DNA from: Cupriavidus pauculus
GTDB lineage: Bacteria; Pseudomonadota; Gammaproteobacteria; Burkholderiales; Burkholderiaceae
Direction of reading: 5' to 3'
Assembly (NCBI RefSeq): GCF_022179805.1
Contig: NZ_BPUO01000001.1
Location: forward strand, 124,001-188,000
DNA length: 64,000 nucleotides
A program made the position numbers and the translations under genes. Below, piece by piece: positions 19,795-32,232 of this stretch (positions are counted from its first letter, which is position 1; the number at the start of each line of letters is the position of its first letter). The notes under the pieces were generated by a model that was given only the letters and a program-made list of their open reading frames with translations, was not told the origin of the DNA and made no database searches.

Positions 19795-20742
19795 TCATGC
19801 GGCCGGCACCACGGCGGACCCGGGAAGGCGGTCATGCTGCGCGGCATAGCGCGCATGGTAGGCAGCCGCCAGCGCGACGGTCTGCGTGTGCACGGCAACG
19901 GTGTTCTCGATCTGGTTGCCGTAGCCGCCGGCCATGGCCACCGCGATCGGCAAGCGATGCGACAGCGCGAAGTCGAACACCATCGTGTCGCGCCGTGCCA
20001 GCCCGGCCATGGTCAGACGCAGGCGTCCCAGCCGGTCGTCCTCATGGGGATCGGCGCCGGCCAGGTAGATCAGCAGGTCGGGGGCGAAGCGCGCGTGAAG
20101 TGTGTCCAGCGCGCGCGCCAATGCCGCGGCATAGCTGTCGTCGTCGCACCCATCGGGCAGCCCTACGTCGAGATCGCTGGCTTCCTTGCGGAACGGGTAG
20201 TTCTTTTCGCCATGCAGCGACAGCGTGAAGACAGTGGGATCGTCCTTCAGGATCGAAGCCGTGCCGTTGCCCTGGTGCACGTCGAGGTCGATCACCGCCA
20301 CGCGCCGTACGGCACCATCGCGCTGCAACTGGCGCGCGGCGATGGCGGCGTCATTGAACACGCAGAAGCCGCCGCCCTTGTCGGCATAGGCGTGGTGCGT
20401 GCCACCGGCCAGGTTGACGGCAATGCCCTGCGTCAGCGCGGTACGGCAGGCCGCGATGGTTGCGCCAGCCGACCTGCGCGAGCGCTCCACCATCTCATGC
20501 GACCAGGGGAATCCGATTTCGCGCTGGCGTGCCGGGTCGAGCCGGCCGGCAGAGACTTCGGCGATGTAGTCAGCCGTATGCGCCAACGCCAGCGCATCGT
20601 CACCGGCGCGCGGCGCTTCGTGCAGTTGCAACCCGCTCACCTCTCGCACCACGGCATCGCGCAGCATGCTGTACTTGCGCATCGGAAAGCGATGGCCAGG
20701 CGGCAATGGCAGGACGAAGTGATCGGCGTAGAAAGCTAGCAT
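19795..20742 (-). CDS. Histone deacetylase-family amidohydrolase (probable acetylpolyamine deacetylase)
   Basis: A zinc-dependent deacetylase of the arginase/HDAC fold. Key motifs are [19 protein letters not shown] (about residues 112-130, the His-His charge relay) and [10 protein letters not shown] near residue 151 (Asp and His zinc ligands). The third ligand lies in [12 protein letters not shown] near residue 228. Bacterial homologues mainly deacetylate acetylpolyamines or other small amides rather than histones. It begins 124 bases before the thioesterase gene; the three genes could form one unit of unknown pathway. Confidence 0.88.
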   Translation of the reverse strand: MLAFYADHFVLPLPPGHRFPMRKYSMLRDAVVREVSGLQLHEAPRAGDDALALAHTADYIAEVSAGRLDPARQREIGFPWSHEMVERSRRSAGATIAACRTALTQGIAVNLAGGTHHAYADKGGGFCVFNDAAIAARQLQRDGAVRRVAVIDLDVHQGNGTASILKDDPTVFTLSLHGEKNYPFRKEASDLDVGLPDGCDDDSYAAALARALDTLHARFAPDLLIYLAGADPHEDDRLGRLRLTMAGLARRDTMVFDFALSHRLPIAVAMAGGYGNQIENTVAVHTQTVALAAAYHARYAAQHDRLPGSAVVPAA

Positions 20743-20989
20743 CGGCAGGGGGCACGGAAAGACGTGTCCGGCATCGCATCCGTGAGTGACGCGAACACAT
20801 CATTCACCGACCGGACAGTCAGCGATAGTAGCACCGACTCCGCCGCGCCGCCGTATAGCGTGTGAAACGATCGTTTTTCTCGCGACGCACCACGTGGCAA
20901 CGGCCTGAACAGATCAGGATAAACCCTTGCCCGACGCCGGATAGTGGCCCCGCCTGCCCTTCCCGACCCCATTCCCGGGCTATTTTTTG
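20743..20989. other. Intergenic region between the deacetylase gene and the phaP1 control region
   Basis: About 250 bases with no supportable gene. It must contain the minus-strand promoter of the deacetylase group; a candidate -10 (TATACG read on the minus strand, near 20854-20859) is seen but no clear -35. No strong hairpin or repeat is noticed. Confidence 0.4.
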
Positions 20990-21059
20990 TGCGGCGCACC
21001 AAAACTGCTTGACACCGTATTTTCTTTACTTAGAATTGGAATTGTTGCGGCGCATCAAA
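20990..21059 (+). promoter_or_regulatory. phaP1 promoter flanked by PhaR-like direct repeats
   Basis: A sigma70-type promoter, TTGACA (21009-21014) and TAGAAT (21031-21036) with a 16-base spacer, is bracketed by near-identical 14-base repeats. TGCGGCGCACCAAA (20990-21003) lies just upstream of the -35, and TGCGGCGCATCAAA (21046-21059) just downstream of the -10, over the expected start site. In C. necator the repressor PhaR is known to bind phaP1 at one site near the -35 and one over the transcription start, so these repeats are the probable PhaR sites. Confidence 0.8.
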
Positions 21060-21208
21060 GCGCTGGGCCTCTCGCAAGAGCGTCCAGCATCGCGCCGACG
21101 GACATAGGTACGCTCGGGCTGGCCAGACACTAGACGTCATGGCTTTGACATCTGGGCGGCTTAATTTCACTTTTGCTTGAACTTGAAGTTCACCACTGGA
21201 GACCAGCA

Positions 21209-21787
21209 ATGATCCTGACCCCGGAACAAGTTGCAGCCGCACAAAAAGCCAACCTCGAAACCCTGTTCGGTCTGACCTCGAAGGCCTTCGAAGGCGTCGA
21301 AAAGCTCGTCGAGCTGAACCTGCAAGTGGTCAAGGCTACGTTCGCAGAAAACGTCGACAACGCCAAGAAGGCACTCGGCGCCAAGGATGCCCAGGAACTG
21401 CTGGCCATCCAGGCTTCGCTGGTGCAGCCGGTTGCCGAAAAGACCCTGGCCTACACCCGTCACCTGTACGAAATCGCTTCGGAAACCCAAAGCGAGTTCA
21501 CGAAGGTTGCCGAAGCCCAACTGGCTGAAGGCTCGAAGAACGTGCAAGCCCTGGTCGACAACTTCGCCAAGAACGCCCCGGCCGGTTCGGAATCGACCGT
21601 TGCCATCGTGAAGTCGGCCATCTCGGCTGCCAACAACGCCTACGAGTCGGTCCAGAAGGCCACGAAGCAAGCCGTTGAAATGGCCGAAACCAACTTCCAG
21701 GCTGCCGCTACCGCCGCCTCGAAGGCTGCCCAGCAAGCCAGCGCAACGGCTCGCACCGCTGCCAAGAAGTCGACCACGGCTGTCTAA
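21209..21787 (+). CDS. phaP1: Phasin PhaP1 (PHA granule-associated protein)
   Basis: PhaP1 coats polyhydroxybutyrate granules, limits their fusion and is the most abundant granule protein in Cupriavidus. The 192-residue Ala/Lys-rich helical protein begins [20 protein letters not shown] and contains the phasin-2 stretch [20 protein letters not shown]. From memory it closely resembles the C. necator protein and has the same length. It is monocistronic: own promoter with PhaR-like sites and a strong terminator. Transcription is expected when PhaR is titrated by nascent granules. Confidence 0.96.
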   Translation: MILTPEQVAAAQKANLETLFGLTSKAFEGVEKLVELNLQVVKATFAENVDNAKKALGAKDAQELLAIQASLVQPVAEKTLAYTRHLYEIASETQSEFTKVAEAQLAEGSKNVQALVDNFAKNAPAGSESTVAIVKSAISAANNAYESVQKATKQAVEMAETNFQAAATAASKAAQQASATARTAAKKSTTAV

Positions 21788-21801
21788 GCACCCGTAGTCC
21801 T

Positions 21802-21871
21802 CCAACAAACCGGCTCCAGCCGGTTTGTTGGCAAGAAGCCCGGCCCTGCCAGCAGGTAGCCGGGCTTTTTT
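21802..21871 (+). terminator. Tandem hairpins terminating phaP1
   Basis: A perfect 14-pair stem (CCAACAAACCGGCT at 21802-21815 with 21818-21831) is followed by an intrinsic terminator, AAGCCCGGC (21836-21844) pairing with GCCGGGCTT (21859-21867) plus a T run to 21871. The first hairpin may stabilise the abundant phasin mRNA. Confidence 0.9.
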
Positions 21872-21924
21872 ACGCCCGCCCGAAGTCGCCCGGGAACGCT
21901 AGGCGGTTAATTGCTGAATTGGCC

Positions 21925-21957
21925 AAAAAGAAAGCCCACCGCATGGTGGGCTTTCTT
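21925..21957 (-). terminator. Terminator of the pdh operon
   Basis: Stem AAGAAAGCCCACC (21928-21940) pairs with GGTGGGCTTTCTT (21945-21957) across GCAT. On the minus strand it ends in a T run (A run at 21925-21929), placing it just after pdhL. Confidence 0.88.
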
Positions 21958-21999
21958 GCTCTTGCGTGTTGCGTGCAGATCGGCGTGAAGTACGCCGGA

Positions 22000-23760
22000 T
22001 CAGCGCTTGCGCGGCGGCGGCACGTCCGTGCAAACGCCTTCGTAGATCTCGGCAGCCATGCCGATCGACTCGCCCAGCGTCGGGTGCGGGTGAATCGTCT
22101 TGCCGATATCCACAGCGTCTGCGCCCATCTCGATGGCCAGGCACACTTCGCTGATCAGGTCGCCCGCATGGGTGCCGACGATGCCACCACCGATGATGCG
22201 GTGCGTTTCCTCGTCGAAGATCAGCTTGGTGAAGCCCTCGTCGCGGCCATTGGCGATGGCGCGGCCCGAGGCAGCCCACGGGAACGTGCCCTTGCCGTAC
22301 TTGATGCCCTGCGCCTTGCACTGCTCTTCGGTCAGGCCGGCCCAGGCCACTTCCGGATCGGTGTAGGCCACCGACGGAATCTGCTTCACGTCGAAGTAGG
22401 CCTTCTCGCCATGGGCGGCTTCGGCGGCCACGTGGGCTTCATGCACGGCCTTGTGCGCCAGCATCGGCTGGCCGACGATGTCGCCAATCGCGAAGATGTG
22501 CGGCACGTTGGTGCGCAGCTGCTTGTCGACGTCGATAAAGCCACGGTCGGTCACGGCCACGCCAGCCTTCTCGGCGCCAATCTTCTTGCCGTTCGGCGAA
22601 CGGCCCACCGACACCAGCACGGCGTCGTAGCGAACGGCCTCCGCCGGAGCGCCTTCGCCTTCGAACTTGACGTAGATACCGTCCGGCTTGGCTTCCACGC
22701 CAACGGTCTTGGTCTTCAGCATCACGTTGTCGAAGCGATGCTTGTTCATCTTGTCCCAGACCTTGACCAGGTCGCGGTCCGCGCCCTGCATCAGGCCGTC
22801 GAGCATTTCCACCACGTCGATGCGTGCGCCCAGCGTGCTGTACACCGTGGCCATTTCCAGGCCGATGATGCCGCCGCCGATCACCAGCATCTTGTTCGGG
22901 ATGTCGCGCAGTTCCAGCGCGCCGGTCGAATCGAAGATACGCGGGTCTTCCGGGATGAACGGCAGCTTCACGGCCTGGCTGCCGGCCGCGATGATCGCCT
23001 TTTCAAAGCGGATCACGGTCTTCTTGCCATTGGTGGCCTTGGCGTCGCCCTCGGTTTCCTGCACTTCGAGGTGATTCGGGTCCAGGAACGTGCCGATGCC
23101 GCGCACCACCTGCACCTTGCGCGACTTGGCCATGCCGGCCAGGCCGCCGGTCAGCTTGCCGACCACGGTGTCCTTGTAGTGACGCAGGCCGTCCAGGTCG
23201 ATCTTGGCTTCGCCGAACAGGATGCCGTGCGCGGCCAGTGCCTTGGCTTCGTCGATCACGGCCGCGTTGTGCAGCAGTGCCTTCGACGGGATGCAGCCCA
23301 CGTTCAGGCAGACGCCGCCCAGCGAACCGTAGCGCTCCACCATCACCGTGTTCATGCCCAGGTCCGCAGAGCGGAACGCAGCCGAATAGCCGCCGGGACC
23401 AGCGCCCAGCACGAGCATCTCGCACTGGATGTCGGCGCTGCCTGCGTGCTTGGCGGCCGCCGGGGCCGGGGCAGCAGCCGGAGCGGGTGCTGCGGCCGGA
23501 GCCGGTGCCGGTGCTGCGGCCGCGCCGCCTTCCAGCGTGCAGATGACCGTGCCCTTGGCAACCTTGTCACCCACCTTGACCTTGATGTCCACCACCTTGC
23601 CGGCGGACGACGACGGCACTTCCATGCTGGCCTTGTCGCTTTCCAGCACGATCAGCGACTGCTCCGGCTCGACCGTGTCGCCAGCCTTGACCAGCACCTC
23701 GATCACTTCCACCGCGTCGAAATCGCCGATATCCGGCACCTTGACTTCGATCACACTCAT
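22000..23760 (-). CDS. pdhL: Dihydrolipoamide dehydrogenase with lipoyl domain (E3, PdhL)
   Basis: E3 of the pyruvate dehydrogenase complex reoxidises dihydrolipoamide with NAD+. Residues about 1-80 form a lipoyl domain (lipoyl-lysine motif [11 protein letters not shown] near residue 41), then an Ala/Pro linker (about 80-110). The flavoprotein disulfide reductase follows: FAD-binding [13 protein letters not shown], and the redox pair in [16 protein letters not shown]. The NAD-binding stretch [13 protein letters not shown] and the C-terminal HPHPTLGE catalytic His are also visible. The ATG at 23760 has AGGAGG upstream; the longer frame to 23868 is rejected. A fused lipoyl domain on E3 is the Cupriavidus arrangement. 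Confidence 0.96.
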   Translation of the reverse strand: MSVIEVKVPDIGDFDAVEVIEVLVKAGDTVEPEQSLIVLESDKASMEVPSSSAGKVVDIKVKVGDKVAKGTVICTLEGGAAAAPAPAPAAAPAPAAAPAPAAAKHAGSADIQCEMLVLGAGPGGYSAAFRSADLGMNTVMVERYGSLGGVCLNVGCIPSKALLHNAAVIDEAKALAAHGILFGEAKIDLDGLRHYKDTVVGKLTGGLAGMAKSRKVQVVRGIGTFLDPNHLEVQETEGDAKATNGKKTVIRFEKAIIAAGSQAVKLPFIPEDPRIFDSTGALELRDIPNKMLVIGGGIIGLEMATVYSTLGARIDVVEMLDGLMQGADRDLVKVWDKMNKHRFDNVMLKTKTVGVEAKPDGIYVKFEGEGAPAEAVRYDAVLVSVGRSPNGKKIGAEKAGVAVTDRGFIDVDKQLRTNVPHIFAIGDIVGQPMLAHKAVHEAHVAAEAAHGEKAYFDVKQIPSVAYTDPEVAWAGLTEEQCKAQGIKYGKGTFPWAASGRAIANGRDEGFTKLIFDEETHRIIGGGIVGTHAGDLISEVCLAIEMGADAVDIGKTIHPHPTLGESIGMAAEIYEGVCTDVPPPRKR

Positions 23761-23800
23761 GCTCTTCCTCCTGGGATGCGCGCCCTGCCCGCCCTGGGGC

Positions 23801-24433
23801 TCAGGCCGCGCCGTCTTTGTTGGTTGCCACGTCGCCCGGTTGCTGGGGCGCCTCGTGGGTCGCTGCAAGGATCTTCACCGTATGCACATCGATCGGCCCG
23901 GCCGAGCTCTTGTCGAACTCGATCCCGGCATCCACCCCGATCCGCGCGATCTCGCCCGCGCTCATGCCAGGCTGGTCGTACACCGCGTGCATGGCACCGA
24001 GCGCATAGTTGCGGCCCGAGCCGATGCCCCAGAAGCGGTCGAACGAAAACACCTCGCGGTAGGAATAGACGCCGAAGATGCCGCCCGGATTGGCGATCAG
24101 GCAAACGATCTGCGATGACTCGTACGGGTCGTCCTCGTCTTCCTTGGTGTTGATGAAGTACTCGTTCTTGAGCTTTTCATGCACCTTGAGGAAGGTCCGG
24201 AACACGTCGTCGCGGGTCAGCAGGCGGCATTCGTCGCCCATGCCCGTCAGCAGCGCGCGCATGACCGGGAAATGCGCGGTGGTGCCGGCCAGCGCGACAA
24301 AGCTCTCGCCTACCGGAATCACCTTCTGGTTGCGCTCGTAGGCACGCGATAGCCGCGTGTCACCAAACGTCACCAGCGCATCGGCCGCGATCGCCACCTC
24401 GTCACCCTTGCGTACGACAACGCAGGTAGTCAT
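23801..24433 (-). CDS. Betaproteobacterial proteasome homologue (BPH), HslV-like
   Basis: This is a self-compartmentalising Ntn-hydrolase of the proteasome superfamily. After Met removal the N-terminus is Thr-Thr-Cys ([26 protein letters not shown]), giving the catalytic Thr1. An Asp of the AAD motif and a Lys in RNQKVIPVG are placed like the catalytic Asp17 and Lys33 of Hsl[18 protein letters not shown] matches the conserved GSG region. Known BPH proteins form double rings and are limited to betaproteobacteria; their substrates and any unfoldase partner are unclear. It sits between pdhB and pdhL in the operon, 63 and 40 bases away, so it is co-expressed with pyruvate dehydrogenase. Confidence 0.85.
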   Translation of the reverse strand: MTTCVVVRKGDEVAIAADALVTFGDTRLSRAYERNQKVIPVGESFVALAGTTAHFPVMRALLTGMGDECRLLTRDDVFRTFLKVHEKLKNEYFINTKEDEDDPYESSQIVCLIANPGGIFGVYSYREVFSFDRFWGIGSGRNYALGAMHAVYDQPGMSAGEIARIGVDAGIEFDKSSAGPIDVHTVKILAATHEAPQQPGDVATNKDGAA

Positions 24434-24496
24434 GGCTCGCCCCTTGAAATCAGTGCAGAAAACCCGCCGGGGTCAGCCGGCGGGTTGCTTCGGTAC

Positions 24497-26161
24497 TTAC
24501 AGCAGGATCCGACGGAAGTCCGCCAGCAGCGCTGCGAAGTACGTGTTGAAGCGCGCGGCTTCGGCGCCGTCGATCACACGGTGATCCCACGACAGCGACA
24601 GCGGCAGCGTCAGGCGCGGCGCAAACTGCTTGCCGTCCCAGACCGGCTTCATGTACGACTTGCACACGCCCATGATGGCCACTTCCGGCGCGTTGATGAT
24701 CGGCGTGAAGTACGTGCCGCCGATGCCGCCCAGCGACGAGATCGAGAAGCAGCCGCCTTGCATCTGGTCCGGCTTGAGCTTGCCGTCGCGGGCCAGCTTG
24801 GCCAGCTCGCCCATTTCCTGGCTGATCTCCAGCACGCCCTTCTTGTCGGCGTCCTTGATCACCGGCACGACCAGGCCGTTCGGCGTGTCGGCCGCGAAAC
24901 CGATGTTGAAGTACTTCTTCAGCACCAGGTTGTCGCCGTCCAGCGAGGCATTGAAGTTCGGGAACTTCTTCAGCGCCGCCACGGTGGCCTTGATCATGAA
25001 CGCCAGCATCGTGACCTTGACGCCGGCCTTCTCGTTTTCCTTGTTCAGCTGCACGCGGAAGGCTTCCAGATCGGTGATGTCCGCTTCGTCGCAGTTCGTG
25101 ACGTGCGGGATCATGACCCAGTTGCGATGCAGGTTGGCGCCCGAGATCTTCTTGATGCGCGACAGCGGCTTCGATTCCACCTCGCCAAAGCGCGTGAAGT
25201 CCACCTTCGGCCACGGCAGCAGGTCCAGGCCCACGCCCGAACCACCGCCAGCGGCAGCGGCAGCGGCCGGCGCGGCGGTCTGGCCCGACATCACGCCCTT
25301 GACGAAGTTCTGCACGTCCTGCTGGGTGATACGGCCCTTCGGACCGCTACCCGGCACGCGCGACACGTCGACGCCCAGTTCGCGGGCGAACTTGCGTACC
25401 GACGGGCTGGCGTGGGCCGCCTTGCCGGTCACGCCCTGTGCCGGAGCCGGTACGGCGGCCGGTGCCGGAGCGGGAGCCGAAGCTGCGGCCGGCGCGGGAG
25501 CCGGTGCAGCGGCGGCTGCCGGAGCAGGCGCAGGTGCAGCAGCCGGCGCAGCGGCGGCGGCGCCACCTGCGGCTTCGAGAATCAGGATCAGCGTGCCCTG
25601 GGCGACGTTGTCACCCACCTTGACCTTCACTTCCTTGACGGTGCCGCCTTGCGGCGCCGGCACGTCCATCGTGGCCTTGTCGGACTCCAGCGTGACCAGC
25701 GCGTCTTCGGCGTTGATCTGGTCACCCGGCTTCACGTGCACCTCGATAACGGGAACGGCGTCGTAGTCGCCGATGTCCGGCACCTTCACTTCGACGATGC
25801 CACCGCCGGCCGGCGCGGCCGCGGGGGCAGCAGCCGGTGCCGGAGCAGGCGCGGCTGCCTGGGCGGCAGGTGCCGGGGCGGGCGCGGCGGCGGCCGGAGC
25901 CGGGGCCGGAGCGGCGGCGCCAGCGGGTTCCAGCATGACGAGGATCGAGCCCTCGGCCACGTTGTCGCCTACCTTGACCTTCACTTCCTTGACCGTGCCG
26001 GCCTGCGGCGACGGCACGTCCATCGTGGCCTTGTCCGATTCCAGCGTGACCAGCGCGTCTTCCGCGTTGATCTGGTCGCCCGGCTTCACATGCACTTCGA
26101 TGACGGGAACGGCGTCGTAGTCGCCGATGTCCGGCACCTTGATTTCAATCGCTTGACTCAT
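24497..26161 (-). CDS. pdhB: Dihydrolipoamide acetyltransferase (E2, PdhB)
   Basis: E2 of pyruvate dehydrogenase transfers acetyl groups to CoA and forms the complex core. Two lipoyl domains are present (residues about 4-78 and 120-195), each with the motif [11 protein letters not shown]. Both begin with the same [16 protein letters not shown] sequence, so the coding DNA carries two highly similar stretches. Ala/Pro-rich hinges separate the domains. A peripheral subunit-binding domain ([27 protein letters not shown], in part) follows. The catalytic domain ends with the His motif [13 protein letters not shown]. Confidence 0.96.
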   Translation of the reverse strand: MSQAIEIKVPDIGDYDAVPVIEVHVKPGDQINAEDALVTLESDKATMDVPSPQAGTVKEVKVKVGDNVAEGSILVMLEPAGAAAPAPAPAAAAPAPAPAAQAAAPAPAPAAAPAAAPAGGGIVEVKVPDIGDYDAVPVIEVHVKPGDQINAEDALVTLESDKATMDVPAPQGGTVKEVKVKVGDNVAQGTLILILEAAGGAAAAAPAAAPAPAPAAAAAPAPAPAAASAPAPAPAAVPAPAQGVTGKAAHASPSVRKFARELGVDVSRVPGSGPKGRITQQDVQNFVKGVMSGQTAAPAAAAAAGGGSGVGLDLLPWPKVDFTRFGEVESKPLSRIKKISGANLHRNWVMIPHVTNCDEADITDLEAFRVQLNKENEKAGVKVTMLAFMIKATVAALKKFPNFNASLDGDNLVLKKYFNIGFAADTPNGLVVPVIKDADKKGVLEISQEMGELAKLARDGKLKPDQMQGGCFSISSLGGIGGTYFTPIINAPEVAIMGVCKSYMKPVWDGKQFAPRLTLPLSLSWDHRVIDGAEAARFNTYFAALLADFRRILL

Positions 26162-26272
26162 TCAGTGTCTCTCCTGGGCAGCCGGCACTCTGGTCAGATA
26201 CGACAAACGCGACAAACGCAATCGGCGAGGTTACTCTCGCCGCACGCATCTGTCACGCTGCCGCGCATCACC

Positions 26273-26320
26273 CGCGCCGTGGGACGCCACCGGGCCAGCC
26301 GGGGGGCGCCCCACGGCGCG
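26273..26320 (-). terminator. Stem-loop in the pdhA-pdhB intercistronic region
   Basis: A perfect 11-pair inverted repeat, CGCGCCGTGGG (26273-26283) and CCCACGGCGCG (26310-26320), lies in the 206-base gap between aceE and pdhB. It lacks a T run. It may be a partial terminator or processing/stability element that sets E1:E2 ratios; it could also be neutral. Confidence 0.5.
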
Positions 26321-26367
26321 TCGGATACCGCGCTGCGGGGGTTCGTTCAGTCGTGCAAGTCCGGGAA

Positions 26368-29055
<2,688 letters not shown>

Positions 29056-29492
29056 GACTGTCTCCTGGGTAAATTCCTGCCCCGGCGCCCGCCCGGTGGG
29101 ACGGATCTCGGTTGGCCGGTCTGACGGTGTTGACGTCGCGGCGGATGCCCTGCCTGCTGCCCTGTGATCGGTTCAGGGCCGGGGGCGGGATCTTCTGGGA
29201 CTGCATCGTCCCGGATCCTCGGGTTCCAGGCGCATGGCTCCGCCCGCATTGTTCGGTCGAAGCGATTCTATGGAAGCACAGCAACGGCTGACAAGCTAAA
29301 TTTTCAGATTACGAAGTCCTTTTTTATAATGCGGAATATTGCGGCAGCGCACCAGAAAGCGGCGCACCGTCTCGTTTCGCGGGCAGGACGGGCGTCCGTG
29401 TTTCCTGTGCCTTTCCTGTGCCGAATAGGCGCTTTCCCCAAGCGACGCAGTGCAATAAAGCCGATACACTGGCCGGTCGACCGTCAATCCCT
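29056..29492. other. Divergent control region between aceE and the PAS kinase
   Basis: About 437 bases without a supportable gene. A consensus TATAAT is at 29325-29330 and an AT-rich stretch surrounds it (29300-29345), the most likely promoter zone; AATATT at 29335-29340 could serve the minus strand. A second candidate -10, TACACT (29465-29470), would give the kinase gene a leader of about 16 bases. No operator could be assigned. Confidence 0.5.
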
Positions 29493-32090
29493 ATGCAGTT
29501 TCTCCAACGAATCCTCTCCGGCCTGCGCACGGCCATCCTGCCACCGAATTCCTCCGGCACCGTCAGCGACACCTCCCACGGCGTAGCGCCGGGGGTGGCG
29601 CATCCGCATGCCGGCCATGCCGAACATAGCGAGAACGGCGACCATCACGACGCCATGGAGCCGCTGGCCGCCGCGCCGCGCCGCCTGTGGATCATGCGCT
29701 GGCGCAACTTGGTGGCCACCAGCTGGTTCATGTTCATCCCACTGGTGGCAATCGTGCTGTTCACCGTGGCGATGGGCGTGATCCTGTGGTCGCTGCATGA
29801 AACCGAACGCCAGCAGCAGCGCGACGCGCTGTACCGCGACGCCGCCTGGGCGCAGCAGCGCGTGCGGCTGTCGCTGCTGAGCAATCAGGACCAGATGGCA
29901 TCGCTGGCGCGCGACATCGCCGCCGCGCAGCTGGATCAAGGCGCCTATCGCACCGCCGCCCAGGAAATCCTGCGCGAGAACCCCGAGATCGTCTTCATCA
30001 ACTGGCTGGACGCCACCAAGCGCGGGCGCTGGTCGCTGCCGTCCACGTCGGAGTTCGCCGGCCGGCTGCGCGAGACCGTGGACCAGCCGCTGGAACCCGA
30101 GGTCCTGGACACGTTCGACGCCGCGCGCGAGACCCAGCGCGTGGTCTACTCGCGCCCGCTGACCAACGATCGCGGCGACAGCTTCATGCTGATGGAAGTG
30201 CCGATCGTGCGCGACAACGAATTCCTGGGCACGCTCGGGGCGCTCTACTCGATCAACGGCATCCTGACGCACCTGCTGCCGCCCGAGCTGACCGAGCGCT
30301 ACCGCTTCTCGCTGATCGACAAGAACAACCAGACCCGCGCCAGTACGTCGGTCAGGCCGGTGCCCGGCAACGCGCTGTCGTACGAGGTGCTGCTTGACCC
30401 GCCGGGCCATTCGCTGTCGCTGCGGGCCGATGCCTATCCGCCGCCGTCGAACCTGCCCAACAACATGCTGCTGTGGCTGGTGGTGGGGCTGTCCTGCTTC
30501 CTGCTCTGGAGCCTGTGGAGCATGTGGCGGCACACCAGCCGCCGCTCCGAGGCCCAGCGCGCGCTGCTGGCCGAAACCTCGTTCCGGCGCGCGATGGAAA
30601 ACTCGATGCTGATCGGGTTGCGCGCCCTGGACCTGAACGGCCGCATTACCTACGTCAACCCGGCGTTCTGCCGCATGACCGGCTGGACCGAGGCCGACCT
30701 CGTGGGCCGCATGCCACCCTTCCCCTACTGGCCGCCCAACGACCAGCAGGAAATGCAGAAGCAGATCGACCTGACGCTGCAGGGCAAGTCCCCGGCTACT
30801 GGTTACGAGATGCGCGTCATGCGCCGTGACGGCAGCAGCTTCTTCGCGCGGATGTACGTGTCGCCGCTGGTGGACAGCCGCGGCCGCCACACGGGCTGGA
30901 TGAGTTCGATGACGGACATCACCGAGCCCAAGCGCGCCCGCGAAGAACTGGCCGCCGCCCACGACCGCTTCACGACCGTGCTGGAAAGCCTGGACGCCGC
31001 GGTGTCGGTGCTGGCCACCGACAAGGCCGAGCTGCTGTTCGCCAACCGCTATTACCGGCAGTTGTTTGGCTGGGAAGCCGAGGGCCACCTGAAGCTGGCT
31101 GGCGACGACTTCGACAAGGAGCAGATGTCGAGCGACAACACCGACTTCGTCGATGCCTACGCCGGCCTGCCCGCCTCGGAGCTGATGCCGTACGCGTCCG
31201 ACGCGCGCGAGGTGTTCGTGCCCGACATGCAGAAATGGTTCGAAGTGCGCCGCCGTTATATCCAGTGGGTGGACGGCCACCTTGCGCAGATGCAGATCGC
31301 CACCGACATCACGGTGCGCAAGGCCGCCGAGGAAATGGCGCGCCAGCACGAGGAACGGCTGCAGTTCACCAGCCGCCTGACCACGATGGGCGAGATGGCG
31401 TCGTCGCTGGCGCACGAGCTGAACCAGCCGCTGGCCGCCATCAATAACTACTGCATGGGTGCCGTGGCGCGGCTGCATTCGGGCCGCAGCACCCCGGAAG
31501 ACCTGATCCCGGTACTGGAAAAGACGGCGTCGCAGGCCGTGCGCGCGGGCACCATCATCAGCCGCATCCGCGGCTTCGTGAAGCGCAGCCAGCCGCAGCG
31601 GCGCGAAGCCGCGCTGCACGACATCGTGGCCGACGCGGTGGGACTGGCCGACCTAGAAGCCACGCGTCGCCGCGTGACCATCCTGACCCGCCTGCCGGCG
31701 CCGCCGATGATGCTCTACGTGGACCCGGTGCTGATCGAACAGGTGCTGGTCAATCTGCTCAAGAACGCCGTGGAAGCCATGGCCGGCCTGCCGGCGATGC
31801 GCGCCGCGGGCGTGGTGCGGCTGCATGCGCGGGTCGAAAACGTTGAGTTTGGTCAATCGATCTGCATCGACGTGATCGACCAGGGCCCGGGTGTGGACGA
31901 AGCCACCAAGGAACGCCTGTTCGAGCCGTTTTTCAGTACCAAATCGGACGGCATGGGCATGGGCCTGAACATCTGCCGGTCGATCATCGAGTCGCACCAG
32001 GGCCGTCTGTGGGTGGAAAACAATGTGGACGGCATTGGTTGTACGTTTAAAATCACCCTGCCGCTGCAGCCCGCGCTACCCGAGCAATAA
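29493..32090 (+). CDS. Membrane PAS-domain sensor histidine kinase
   Basis: A sensor kinase of 865 residues. A His-rich N-terminal cytoplasmic tail precedes a membrane segment (about residues 78-100). An extracytoplasmic sensor region (about 101-325) and a second membrane segment (about 325-345) follow. Then come two PAS domains (about 370-490 and 490-615), HisKA with AHELNQPLAAINNYC (phosphoacceptor His near 640) and HATPase with GPGVDEATKERLFEPFFSTK and GMGMGLNICRSI. The layout resembles FixL/DctS-type kinases. The start at 29493 follows a short leader; an in-frame GTG at 29418 is possible. The adjacent FixJ-like regulator is its likely partner. Confidence 0.88.
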   Translation: MQFLQRILSGLRTAILPPNSSGTVSDTSHGVAPGVAHPHAGHAEHSENGDHHDAMEPLAAAPRRLWIMRWRNLVATSWFMFIPLVAIVLFTVAMGVILWSLHETERQQQRDALYRDAAWAQQRVRLSLLSNQDQMASLARDIAAAQLDQGAYRTAAQEILRENPEIVFINWLDATKRGRWSLPSTSEFAGRLRETVDQPLEPEVLDTFDAARETQRVVYSRPLTNDRGDSFMLMEVPIVRDNEFLGTLGALYSINGILTHLLPPELTERYRFSLIDKNNQTRASTSVRPVPGNALSYEVLLDPPGHSLSLRADAYPPPSNLPNNMLLWLVVGLSCFLLWSLWSMWRHTSRRSEAQRALLAETSFRRAMENSMLIGLRALDLNGRITYVNPAFCRMTGWTEADLVGRMPPFPYWPPNDQQEMQKQIDLTLQGKSPATGYEMRVMRRDGSSFFARMYVSPLVDSRGRHTGWMSSMTDITEPKRAREELAAAHDRFTTVLESLDAAVSVLATDKAELLFANRYYRQLFGWEAEGHLKLAGDDFDKEQMSSDNTDFVDAYAGLPASELMPYASDAREVFVPDMQKWFEVRRRYIQWVDGHLAQMQIATDITVRKAAEEMARQHEERLQFTSRLTTMGEMASSLAHELNQPLAAINNYCMGAVARLHSGRSTPEDLIPVLEKTASQAVRAGTIISRIRGFVKRSQPQRREAALHDIVADAVGLADLEATRRRVTILTRLPAPPMMLYVDPVLIEQVLVNLLKNAVEAMAGLPAMRAAGVVRLHARVENVEFGQSICIDVIDQGPGVDEATKERLFEPFFSTKSDGMGMGLNICRSIIESHQGRLWVENNVDGIGCTFKITLPLQPALPEQ

Positions 32091-32232
32091 CCTCGGGAGC
32101 GCCCCCCGGGCATGCCGGACGACCCTCTGCCGCGGGGCATCGGGAGGCCGTCCGGACCATTTGCCTGGGGGTGTTGCGCACCGCTGCATGCAGTTACACT
32201 TCGTTGCAAACGACTTTGCCCCAGGAGACTTC

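Noticed and set aside
29484..31619. 711-residue minus-strand frame over the PAS kinase gene
   Set aside because: The plus-strand kinase has all expected domains; the antisense frame has none.
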